Source: CAZOEL01 sp964578835
GTDB taxonomy: Bacteria > Desulfobacterota > Syntrophobacteria > Syntrophobacterales > Syntrophobacteraceae
Direction: 5' to 3'
DNA: 5,480 bases
Assembly: GCA_964578835.1 (NCBI GenBank)
Contig: CAZOEL010000162.1
Span: forward strand, 1-5,480
The position numbers and the translations under genes are program-made. Each line of letters begins with the position of its first letter. Positions within the stretch are counted from its first letter, which is position 1. Below are positions 1 through 5,480 of this stretch, in pieces. The notes under the pieces were generated by a model. That model was not told where the DNA came from and ran no database searches. It worked only from the letters and a program-made list of their open reading frames with translations.

Positions 1-47
1 CCCAGGGCGATGCCCTGGGCTATGATGTTACGCCCCTTCGGGGCTTC
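1..47. repeat. Double-hairpin intergenic repeat (REP-like)
   Basis: Two perfect inverted repeats stand side by side. CCCAGGGC (1-8) and GCCCTGGG (12-19) flank a GAT loop, and GCCCC (32-36) and GGGGC (40-44) flank a TTC loop, joined by a short AT-richer linker. This pairing of a CCCAGGGC/GCCCTGGG hairpin with a GCCCC/GGGGC hairpin matches, from memory, a dispersed intergenic repeat seen in many environmental bacteria and often mis-annotated as short proteins. The left boundary may lie outside the window. An eight-T run at 59-66 lies 14 bases past the second hairpin, too far for a classical terminator. Copy number in this genome cannot be seen here. Confidence 0.6.
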
Positions 48-137
48 ATGTTTACCGCTTTTTTTTGCGATGCCTTGCCCCTTTCTGCAAATGCGCCCAT
101 TGGAGATCCAGGACTGCCAGAACAGGTTGGATTGGCC

Positions 138-1640
138 ATGACAAGCGATGTGACCAATAAAGACGAGAACGAAAAACGTGATGGATGGGATCATCATTCT
201 TATGAATATCAGGAGCTTTTCGAGCAGGTCCCTTGCTATATAACCGTTCAGGACAAGGAACTGAGGCTGATTCGGTTCAACAGGCAATTCAAGGCGGCCT
301 TCGATCCGACGCCTGGCGATTTTTGCTACAAGGCCTATAAGGGTCGGTCGGAGCCCTGCGAGCCTTGCCCGGTGATAATGACCCTGCGGGACGGCGAGCA
401 GCACACGATCGAGGAGACCGGAGTCACAAAGAGCGGAATCACATCGTATTGGATGGGAAGAACCACTCCCATTGTGGACAATAACGGTCAAATAACCGCG
501 GTCATGGAGATGAGCATCGATGTGACCCAAATGAAGCTCCTCGAGGAAGAAATACGAAAATCCGAAGCCAAGTACAGGTCGATCTTTCACACCATCCCCA
601 ATCCCATCTTCGTTCTGGAGCAAAAGCATTTCAGTATACTCGACTGCAACGACAGCGTGAAGTCTGTGTACGGGTATGAAAAAGAGGAACTTGTGGGGAC
701 TTCTTTTCTCAATTTCTTCGAAGAGGGCGAGCAACAGCAATACGCGCTGGAGTTGAGGAATTCAGACACTTTGAACAAAGCGCGGCAGATGACGAAGCAT
801 GGGAAAGCCGTGTATGTGAACATCCGGGTCTCGCCGTCCGAATATATGGGGGGGAAGGCCCTCCTTGTCACAACGAGCGATATAACGAAGAGGCTCATAG
901 CCGAACAGCAGCTCATACAGGCTAGCAAGATGGCTACTCTGGGCGAGATGGCCACCGGCATCGCCCATGAGTTGAATCAACCCCTTACGGTGATCAAGAC
1001 CGCCAGCAACTTTATCAGGAAGAAGATCAGAAGGGGGGAGGAGATCAAAAAGGATATCCTTCAGACTTTGTCCGAAGAAATTGACAGCCATGTGGATCGC
1101 GCGGCCGGCATTATCAATCATTTGAGGGAATTTGGGAGAAAGTCGGAGGTTAAAAAAGAGCCCGTCCAGCTCAACCTGGCGTTAGAGAAGGCGCTCGCTA
1201 TATTCAATCAGCAATTGAAGCTCAGGGAGATAAAGGTTGAAAAGAATTTTCAGGAGAACCTTCCTCCCATTCTTGGAGACCTGAATAGCATGGAGCAGGT
1301 GTTTATCAATCTCCTGATCAACGCGAGAGACGCTATTGAGGAACGGCTGGAGAAATCCGGTCCGGAGGGGACGCCCAGAAATATTGTGCTGAATACGCGA
1401 GCCTGTGGAGGGAAAGTGACGGTTGAAGTGAAGGACTCCGGAATAGGGATTCCGGAGTCTGTGCTGGAAAAGATCTTCGAACCTTTCTTTACAACGAAAA
1501 AGGTTGGCAAGGGCACGGGACTGGGGCTTTCGATAAGCTACGGGATAATACAGAATTATGAGGGATCCATTCGAGTTGAGACGAAGGAAAACGAGGGCTC
1601 GACGTTCATCATACAGTTTCCGGCCATGGAGGATGCCTGA
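138..1640 (+). CDS. Soluble PAS-PAS sensor histidine kinase
   Basis: This 500-residue cytoplasmic sensor kinase should autophosphorylate on His and pass phosphate to a receiver, most simply that of the next gene. PAS 1 spans about residues 24-130 and carries Cys63, Cys74 and Cys77 in a FCYKAYKGRSEPCEPCP segment. PAS 2 spans about 143-253. The HisKA domain (265-335) has the phosphoacceptor His277 in GIAHELNQPL. The ATPase domain (380-497) has the N box NLLINARDAI (Asn395), G1 DSGIGI (Asp433), FEPFFTTK, and G2 GKGTGLGLS. I see no membrane segment or signal peptide. The frame is open from an ATG at 48, but those 30 extra residues start at the edge of the upstream repeat and look non-conserved. 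ATG 138, with a weak AGG-type site 11 bases upstream, fits the domain start better. The stop overlaps the next start by one base. The family is certain; the signal sensed is unknown. Confidence 0.93.
   Translation: MTSDVTNKDENEKRDGWDHHSYEYQELFEQVPCYITVQDKELRLIRFNRQFKAAFDPTPGDFCYKAYKGRSEPCEPCPVIMTLRDGEQHTIEETGVTKSGITSYWMGRTTPIVDNNGQITAVMEMSIDVTQMKLLEEEIRKSEAKYRSIFHTIPNPIFVLEQKHFSILDCNDSVKSVYGYEKEELVGTSFLNFFEEGEQQQYALELRNSDTLNKARQMTKHGKAVYVNIRVSPSEYMGGKALLVTTSDITKRLIAEQQLIQASKMATLGEMATGIAHELNQPLTVIKTASNFIRKKIRRGEEIKKDILQTLSEEIDSHVDRAAGIINHLREFGRKSEVKKEPVQLNLALEKALAIFNQQLKLREIKVEKNFQENLPPILGDLNSMEQVFINLLINARDAIEERLEKSGPEGTPRNIVLNTRACGGKVTVEVKDSGIGIPESVLEKIFEPFFTTKKVGKGTGLGLSISYGIIQNYEGSIRVETKENEGSTFIIQFPAMEDA
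1628..1632 (+). promoter_or_regulatory. Ribosome binding site of the receiver-kinase gene
   Basis: GGAGG sits seven bases before ATG 1640, inside the last codons of the preceding kinase gene. With the TGATG stop-start overlap it supports translational coupling of the two genes and fixes the start. Confidence 0.75.
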
Positions 1641-2797
1641 TGGAAGACAAGGAAATTCTACTTGTCGATGATGAAGAGGGCATCCAGAGGGTGCTCGGCA
1701 TCTCGCTCAAGGATTTGGGCTACCAGGTATGGACGGCCTCCAGTGGAGACGAAGCCCTGTCCATTTTTGAGAAAGCTCGGCCGTCTATTGTCCTGACCGA
1801 TATCAAAATGCCGGGAATGGACGGAATCACGCTGTTGAGAAAGATCAAGGAGAAGTATCCTGAAACGGAAGTGATCATGATTACCGGGCATGGGGACTTG
1901 GATCTTGCCGTGAAAAGCCTCCAGTTCGAGGCTGCCGATTTCATCCCCAAACCCATCGATGACGACGCGCTGGAGATCGCTTTGAAGCGGGTCCATGAGC
2001 GCATCTGGATGAAAAGAGCGCTTCGAGAATACACCGAGCGGCTCGAAAGGCTGGTTGAAGAGAAGAGCCGCAAGCTCATAGACGCCGAGCGCCTGGCTGC
2101 CATTGGTCAGACGGTGGCTGCGCTAGCCCATGCCATCAAAAATATCATCGGCGGTCTCAAAGGGGGCATGTTCATCATGGAGAAGGGACTGGAGCTCAAA
2201 AATGAGCATTATAAGTCCCAAGGCTGGCAGATGGTAAAGGGCAACGTCGAAAAAATTAAGAATCTGGCTCTCGATCTATTGAACTACGCCAAAGAGCGGG
2301 AACCCGATTACGACTTGTGCGACCCCAACGCCCTCGCGCTGGAAGTATGCGAATTGATGAGGACTCGAGCCGCCGAGTGCGGAGTGCGACTGGAGCCGGA
2401 CCTCTCGGGGGAGCTAAAGCCTGTTTTGCTCGATCCGGAAGGAATCCATTGCTGCCTGGTAAATCTCGTTACCAATGCCATCGATGCCTGTGCGAGTGGA
2501 ATGAACAAACCCCGCAAGGTCGTCGTGCGCTCGTTGAAGAATGAAATCTGGCCGATTGAATATGAAGTGATCGACAACGGCAGCGGTATGGATGAGGAGG
2601 TCAAGGAAAACCTTTTCCGGACCTTTTTCAGCACCAAAGGCTCCAGGGGCACGGGACTCGGGCTCATGATCACAAGAAAGATAGTCTCTGAGCACGGGGG
2701 CAAGATAGAAGTGAGGACAGAATTGGGAAAAGGGAGCAGCTTCATCATGAAGCTTCCCGGAGTGAAGAAGATTTCATCGGAGCAGGCGCACTCCTGA
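1640..2797 (+). CDS. Receiver-histidine kinase fusion protein
   Basis: This 385-residue soluble protein has its receiver domain first. The receiver (about 4-121) keeps all key residues: Asp10 and Asp11, phosphoacceptor Asp54 in LTDIKMPG, Thr82 and Lys104 in the KP pair. A charged helical linker, probably coiled coil, covers about 121-155. The dimerisation/phosphotransfer segment has His164 in ALAHAIKNIIGGLKGG, where Ala replaces the usual acidic residue after His and Ile replaces the Pro. The ATPase domain (about 266-375) is intact: NLVTNAIDAC (Asn279), DNGSGM (Asp312), FRTFFSTK and GTGLGL. There is no DNA-binding domain and no membrane segment. Its start overlaps the stop of the PAS-PAS kinase gene by one base, so that kinase is the likely donor to Asp54. 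Phosphorylation of the receiver would then tune the attached kinase. The architecture is certain; kinase activity, given the altered H box, is uncertain. Confidence 0.92.
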   Translation: MEDKEILLVDDEEGIQRVLGISLKDLGYQVWTASSGDEALSIFEKARPSIVLTDIKMPGMDGITLLRKIKEKYPETEVIMITGHGDLDLAVKSLQFEAADFIPKPIDDDALEIALKRVHERIWMKRALREYTERLERLVEEKSRKLIDAERLAAIGQTVAALAHAIKNIIGGLKGGMFIMEKGLELKNEHYKSQGWQMVKGNVEKIKNLALDLLNYAKEREPDYDLCDPNALALEVCELMRTRAAECGVRLEPDLSGELKPVLLDPEGIHCCLVNLVTNAIDACASGMNKPRKVVVRSLKNEIWPIEYEVIDNGSGMDEEVKENLFRTFFSTKGSRGTGLGLMITRKIVSEHGGKIEVRTELGKGSSFIMKLPGVKKISSEQAHS

Positions 2798-2816
2798 GAC
2801 GAAGGCGGCTTCGTCT
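2797..2816 (+). other. Perfect hairpin at the end of the kinase gene
   Basis: AGACGAAG (2797-2804) and CTTCGTCT (2809-2816) pair perfectly around a GCGG loop. The stem begins on the last base of the receiver-kinase stop codon. No T tract follows, so it is not a standard intrinsic terminator. It could stabilise an mRNA 3' end, mark a processing site, or cause partial termination before the stress protein gene. Confidence 0.6.
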
Positions 2817-2846
2817 ATGATATGCGGCGCTGCGGGCTTTGACGAA

Positions 2847-2860
2847 CGGGGGACGCCCCG
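2847..2860 (+). other. GC hairpin upstream of the stress protein gene
   Basis: CGGGG (2847-2851) and CCCCG (2856-2860) pair around a GACG loop, ending 11 bases before the AAGGAGG site of the stress protein gene. It is short but all G-C. It does not cover the ribosome binding site; together with the preceding hairpin it occupies much of the 88-nt spacer. Confidence 0.45.
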
Positions 2861-2871
2861 ATCTAGAGTGA

Positions 2872-2878
2872 AAGGAGG
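2872..2878 (+). promoter_or_regulatory. Strong ribosome binding site for the stress protein gene
   Basis: AAGGAGG lies seven bases before GTG 2886 and decides that start over the longer frame opening with ATG at 2817, which runs through the two hairpins and has no good ribosome binding site. Confidence 0.85.
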
Positions 2879-2885
2879 AGTCATC

Positions 2886-3386
2886 GTGTTGGAGTACAAC
2901 AACATATTATTTTGTACGGACTTTTCCGAGGATGCAAACATCGCTTTCCTCCATGCTTTGAACATTGCGAAAAAATACGGGGCTAAGCTTCATATTCTTC
3001 ATATTCCTCATTCTCCCTACACCTATTCCAGAAATATCGTGGATGAGCATATTGGAGAGGGAAAGGGGCATGAAGGCGAGGCTTTCCTTGACGGCGATAT
3101 CCTCGTCAAGGCTGAAGAGTCGCTCAAGAATGCCTACATAAAGAGATGCGGAGACTTCAATGATTTGGTGTTTGCTGTTCGCGGAGGGGCTCCGGACGTT
3201 GAGATAATCCGTTATGCGAGGGCGAAGGACGTGGATCTGATTGTGATGGGAGCCGTCGGCAAGTCGCATTCCGGCCAGGGCGAGCGGGGAAGCACGGTGG
3301 CAAGCGTGTCGAAGTACGCGCACTGCCATGTGATGGCCATTCGCAACCCGGCCAGGCAGTTCACTCTGCCCTCCAAAATGCGCTAG
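2886..3386 (+). CDS. Universal stress protein (UspA family, ATP-binding type)
   Basis: This is a 166-residue single-domain universal stress protein, near the usual family length of 140-160. The first strand, ILFCTDFSEDA (7-17), holds the conserved Asp (Asp12) used in nucleotide binding, and is followed by the amphipathic helix and HILHI strand. The C-terminal half has the ATP loop in exact G-2x-G-9x-G-S/T form: GAVG at 122-125 and GST at 135-137. It is therefore expected to bind ATP, like the MJ0577 type. The 45-105 region is a long, Gly/His/acidic-rich connection typical of variable family loops. The start is GTG with a strong upstream site. It lies in the same direction as the two kinase genes after 88 nt with two hairpins, and converges with the leftward kinase after 23 nt. 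It may be co-transcribed with the kinases. Its partner or target is unknown; families like this often act as ATP-dependent modulators rather than enzymes. Confidence 0.93.
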   Translation: MLEYNNILFCTDFSEDANIAFLHALNIAKKYGAKLHILHIPHSPYTYSRNIVDEHIGEGKGHEGEAFLDGDILVKAEESLKNAYIKRCGDFNDLVFAVRGGAPDVEIIRYARAKDVDLIVMGAVGKSHSGQGERGSTVASVSKYAHCHVMAIRNPARQFTLPSKMR

Positions 3387-3409
3387 GCGGTTGGCGTTGA
3401 AGACTTTCG

Positions 3410-4957
3410 TCATGCCTTCACCGGAAGCTTGATGTGGAATTTTGAGCCCTTGCCCGGCTCGCTTTCCGCTTTAATAGTCCCTTTATGACGATCCACAATG
3501 CCGAAAACGGTGGAAAGTCCCAGTCCGAGGCCCTTTCCCTCCGTTTTGGTCGTAAAGAAAGGATCGAATATGTAAGGCAGGTCTTCTTTGGCTATCCCGC
3601 ACCCGGTGTCGCTGACTGTGATATCGACAAGGTTTCTTCCAGAGTCGTACGATGAGGCGATGCCGATGGCGCCTCCTGTCGGCATGGCGTCGATGGCGTT
3701 CAGGATGAGGTTGATGAAGCACTGCTGAAGCTGATTGGCGTCCCCGATAATTTCCGGAACATCGGAGCCCAGCTGCGCATTGATTGCGATGTTCTGGAGC
3801 GTCAGCTTGTACTCGCTCAGACTGATGCATTTCTGAAGAAGCTCGTTCACCTTGACCTGTCCGAACTCGAGCTTTGACTTCCTCGAAAAAGCAAGCAGGT
3901 TGGAAACAATCTTGGAGCAGCGACTCAGCTCGCTTTCCATTATGGATAAATATCCTTGAAACTTCTGCGCCGATTCGGGAGAAAGCGGCCCCTTTCCGAG
4001 TATCTTGAGCATAAGCCGGGTATAATTGATAATTCCTGCAATGGGGTTGTTTATCTCATGAACGACGCTGGCGGCGAGCTTTCCAAGGGAGATCATCTTA
4101 TCCTGGTGAAGGAGGCGGGCCTGATCCGCAACTTGCTCCATCAGCTTTCTTATGTCGCGAAGATCTCTGAAAAACCCGACCAATCCTATTTCCTTGCCCT
4201 CCTCGAACAGTACGACCGCAGACATCTGCACCGGAATTCTTGCTCCGCTCCTGGGTGTAAGAACCGTCTCGAAGAGAAAGAGCCTGTTCTTTCCCCCATA
4301 CTCGTCAGAATAGAGCTTTGCTTTGAATTTCTCGATTTCGGGCTGTGTGAAGAAATCATTGAAGGACATTCTGCCGATGGCGTCTTCTTTTAAGCAGCCG
4401 AGAATTTGCTCCATGCTCTTATTGAAAATGATGATCTTGCCTTCCTCATCGCATGCTATGATGCCATCGATGGCGCCATCTATGAGAATCTTCTGAAAGT
4501 TGAAGGTTTTGGCGAGCTCATCAGCTGTCTTCAGCCATTTTTCCTCGAGCATGCTCGCATAGTCTCTAAGCTCTTTCCTGTTAGAATATCTTTCCTTCGC
4601 TCTTTCCAACGCCACCATTAGAGCGTCTTCGTTAATCGGCTTTGTGATGAAATCCGAAGCTCCCAGCTGCAGGGCTTGAACCGCAAGCTCGATTTCACTG
4701 AAGGCCGTGACGACAATAACCTCCTTTTCGGAGTCCATTGCCTTGATTCTTCTCAGCACTTCGATTCCATCGATTCCGGGCATGCGCACATCGGTTATGA
4801 TGATGTGAGGATTCATCTCTTTACAGGTCAAAAGCCCGGTTTCGCCATCCGGAGCGGTAACGATGCTGTAGCCTTCGTCTTCGAGCGCAATTGAGAGCAC
4901 CTTACGGACCCCCGCGTCGTCGTCAATGAGTAGAAGCTTCCAAGGAGATATTCTCAT
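3410..4957 (-). CDS. Receiver-PAS-histidine kinase fusion protein
   Basis: This 515-residue soluble protein has its receiver domain first. The receiver (about 6-123) has Asp12-14, phosphoacceptor Asp56 in ITDVRMPG, Thr84 and Lys106. A helical, charged linker (about 122-156) leads to a PAS domain (about 156-271, with GIIACDEEGKIIIFN). HisKA follows with His300 in SVVHEINNP, then an ATPase domain with NLILNAIDAMP (Asn420), DTGCGI (Asp450), FDPFFTTK and GKGLGLGLS. All catalytic boxes look functional. The frame stays open to an ATG at 5044, but those 29 residues precede the first receiver strand and look non-conserved. ATG 4957 has a GGAGGAG site upstream and starts just before the receiver, so I prefer it. 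The receiver and following helix resemble those of the receiver-kinase at 1640-2797 (about 58 of 127 residues identical by hand alignment, no gaps), including the shared LR-D/E-Y end. It has no DNA-binding domain. It could receive phosphate from, or cross-talk with, the rightward kinase pair. Confidence 0.93.
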   Translation of the reverse strand: MRISPWKLLLIDDDAGVRKVLSIALEDEGYSIVTAPDGETGLLTCKEMNPHIIITDVRMPGIDGIEVLRRIKAMDSEKEVIVVTAFSEIELAVQALQLGASDFITKPINEDALMVALERAKERYSNRKELRDYASMLEEKWLKTADELAKTFNFQKILIDGAIDGIIACDEEGKIIIFNKSMEQILGCLKEDAIGRMSFNDFFTQPEIEKFKAKLYSDEYGGKNRLFLFETVLTPRSGARIPVQMSAVVLFEEGKEIGLVGFFRDLRDIRKLMEQVADQARLLHQDKMISLGKLAASVVHEINNPIAGIINYTRLMLKILGKGPLSPESAQKFQGYLSIMESELSRCSKIVSNLLAFSRKSKLEFGQVKVNELLQKCISLSEYKLTLQNIAINAQLGSDVPEIIGDANQLQQCFINLILNAIDAMPTGGAIGIASSYDSGRNLVDITVSDTGCGIAKEDLPYIFDPFFTTKTEGKGLGLGLSTVFGIVDRHKGTIKAESEPGKGSKFHIKLPVKA

Positions 4958-4968
4958 CGTTGCAGTTG

Positions 4969-4975
4969 CTCCTCC
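4969..4975 (-). promoter_or_regulatory. Ribosome binding site of the leftward receiver-PAS-kinase gene
   Basis: On the minus strand GGAGGAG lies about 11 bases before ATG 4957. The spacing is slightly long, but no comparable site was identified for the outer ATG at 5044. Confidence 0.6.
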
Positions 4976-5208
4976 AACGGATTTTGAGGCGCAGATGGAA
5001 CAAGTTCGAAAGGCTGGATGAATCCAGGTGGATAAGGAAAACACCTGTCTACTACCATTAGGCCGGGTGGATCGTCAATATGAAGAGATATAAAGCTGGG
5101 ACTTCCGTTCAAAGATAAACAGAAGAAAGCTCTCTCCCTTTCTTGAGCCTTTTTCACTTTATTCTTCGCCCTTCGATGCGCTGAAAGTAGGCAAGATCAT
5201 TCACGTCT

Positions 5209-5236
5209 TTGAGCTTGACTCATGATGTGTTAAAAT
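5209..5236 (+). promoter_or_regulatory. Probable sigma70-type promoter for the rightward gene
   Basis: TTGAGC (5209-5214; four of six consensus bases) and TAAAAT (5231-5236; five of six) are separated by 16 bases in a local AT-rich patch. The predicted start near 5243 would give a roughly 210-nt leader before ATG 5453. It points away from the leftward kinase, in the direction of the gene at the right edge. Confidence 0.45.
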
Positions 5237-5253
5237 TAATGAATTCGTGTGGA

Positions 5254-5314
5254 AGCCCGCTCGGGCTGCAGCGTTTGGCGACCTGTTCCTACTTTGCCGG
5301 TAGCGGGAATCAGG
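5254..5314 (+). other. Potentially structured leader RNA
   Basis: Downstream of the predicted promoter, AGCCCG (5254-5259) and CGGGCT (5262-5267) form a compact hairpin. From 5282 to 5314 an imperfect stem pairs CCTG with CAGG, TTCC with GGAA and TAC with GTA, around a TTTGCCG-containing loop, with bulges on the 3' side. I could not match this to a riboswitch or small RNA family by eye, so no class is assigned. Confidence 0.3.
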
Positions 5315-5440
5315 GGGGCGTCCGCGCGGCTTTGCCTGTGTGGGACAATCAAGAAAGGGTTGAGTGAGCATCGCTCGTGTTTTCGGGGATTTGAGGCTTT
5401 TCGGCTGGTTTGGTCATGATGAGGGAGCGCTGTCGGGAAG

Positions 5441-5445
5441 GGAGG
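5441..5445 (+). promoter_or_regulatory. Ribosome binding site of the right-edge gene
   Basis: GGAGG lies seven bases before ATG 5453 and only four before the in-frame ATG 5450, so 5453 is the likelier start of the truncated gene. Confidence 0.7.
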
Positions 5446-5452
5446 CTGGATG

Positions 5453-5480
5453 ATGTACGAGTTTGTGCGCGGTCCGCTGC
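5453..5480 (+). CDS. Start of a gene, possibly a NarI/TmcC-like membrane cytochrome b subunit (partial)
   Basis: Only nine codons are visible, reading MYEFVRGPL, cut by the window end. A GGAGG site seven bases upstream and a candidate promoter with a long leader support a real start. From memory, this opening resembles nitrate reductase gamma-like membrane subunits in redox complexes of sulfate reducers, where a GPL turn comes just before the first membrane helix. Nine residues cannot prove this. If right, the product would be a membrane protein moving electrons between the quinone or periplasmic cytochrome pool and cytoplasmic iron-sulfur partners, transcribed divergently from the receiver-PAS-kinase. 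Confidence 0.5.

Larger units (their letters stand above)
4958..5452. other. Divergent intergenic region with no confident gene
   Basis: These 495 bases separate the leftward receiver-PAS-kinase gene from the rightward gene at the right edge. They contain the kinase ribosome binding site, a likely rightward promoter (5209-5236), and a leader with several possible hairpins. A minus-strand frame from GTG 5157 to a TGA at 4956-4954 (67 codons) would overlap the kinase ATG as ATGA. It is Pro-rich, has no clear ribosome binding site or recognisable motif, and I do not call it a gene. A leftward promoter must exist; a TTGAAC at 5112-5107 has no well-spaced -10 partner. Confidence 0.6.

Noticed and set aside
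32..66. Intrinsic terminator formed by the GCCCC/GGGGC hairpin and the T run
   Set aside because: The eight-T run begins 14 bases after the stem, and the hairpin pairs better with its neighbour as part of a repeat.
48..137. N-terminal extension of the first kinase from ATG 48
   Set aside because: It begins at the edge of the hairpin repeat, has no ribosome binding site and adds no domain; ATG 138 is better placed.
2907..3413. 168-codon leftward frame opposite the stress protein gene
   Set aside because: The rightward frame has a complete universal stress protein with its ATP motif; the antisense product has no recognisable domain.
3956..4393. 145-codon rightward frame inside the leftward kinase gene
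   Set aside because: It lies antisense to conserved PAS and HisKA coding sequence, shows no family motif and is a frame shadow.
4958..5044. N-terminal extension of the leftward kinase from ATG 5044
   Set aside because: The receiver's first strand starts just after ATG 4957, which has a GGAGGAG site; the extra 29 residues resemble no receiver leader.
5085..5112. Leftward promoter TTGAAC with TATCTC or TATATC
   Set aside because: The better -10 match has only 14-base spacing and the 16-base option matches three of six bases, too weak to call.
5274..5290. Sigma54 promoter around TTGGCGACCTGTTCC
   Set aside because: The required GC dinucleotide ten bases after GG is absent.
5416..5480. Rightward frame from ATG 5416 overlapping the right-edge gene
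   Set aside because: It is in a different frame from ATG 5453, has no good ribosome binding site and gives an Arg-rich shadow peptide.

Overview
The window carries a signal-transduction cluster, probably from a mesophilic, moderately GC-rich Desulfobacterota ("deltaproteobacterial") sulfate reducer or syntroph. This taxonomic reading is an inference. It rests on soluble PAS kinases with a Cys-rich PAS motif, receiver-first kinases, a stand-alone universal stress protein, and a gene starting MYEFVRGPL that resembles membrane cytochrome b subunits of redox complexes in that group. No rRNA, tRNA, CRISPR or transposase is visible.

Layout. Positions 1-47 hold a double-hairpin element resembling a dispersed intergenic repeat. 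A PAS-PAS histidine kinase (138-1640, +) and a receiver-kinase fusion (1640-2797, +) follow and overlap by one base, so they are surely one transcription unit. An 88-nt spacer with two perfect hairpins separates them from a universal stress protein gene (2886-3386, +) with a strong ribosome binding site. After a 23-nt gap comes a convergent gene for a receiver-PAS-kinase protein (3410-4957, -). The stretch 4958-5452 has no confidently called gene. It contains a likely rightward promoter (5209-5236), a roughly 210-nt potentially structured leader, and a strong ribosome binding site. The first nine codons of a rightward gene run off the end at 5480.

How the genes may work together. There are three predicted cytoplasmic kinases with no membrane segments, two receiver domains (about 46% identical by my hand count) and no DNA-binding output domain. 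A multi-step relay is likely, with PAS-sensed intracellular or redox signals entering through the first and last kinases, but the final effector is outside the window or is a protein-protein output. From memory, Desulfovibrio has histidine kinase, response regulator and universal stress protein genes next to the Tmc transmembrane redox complex. The partial gene at the right edge would fit a similar arrangement, so this cluster may control a membrane electron-transfer complex. That link is inference.

Start sites were moved inward from the longest open frames for the first kinase (138), the stress protein (GTG 2886) and the leftward kinase (4957), using domain boundaries and ribosome binding sites.
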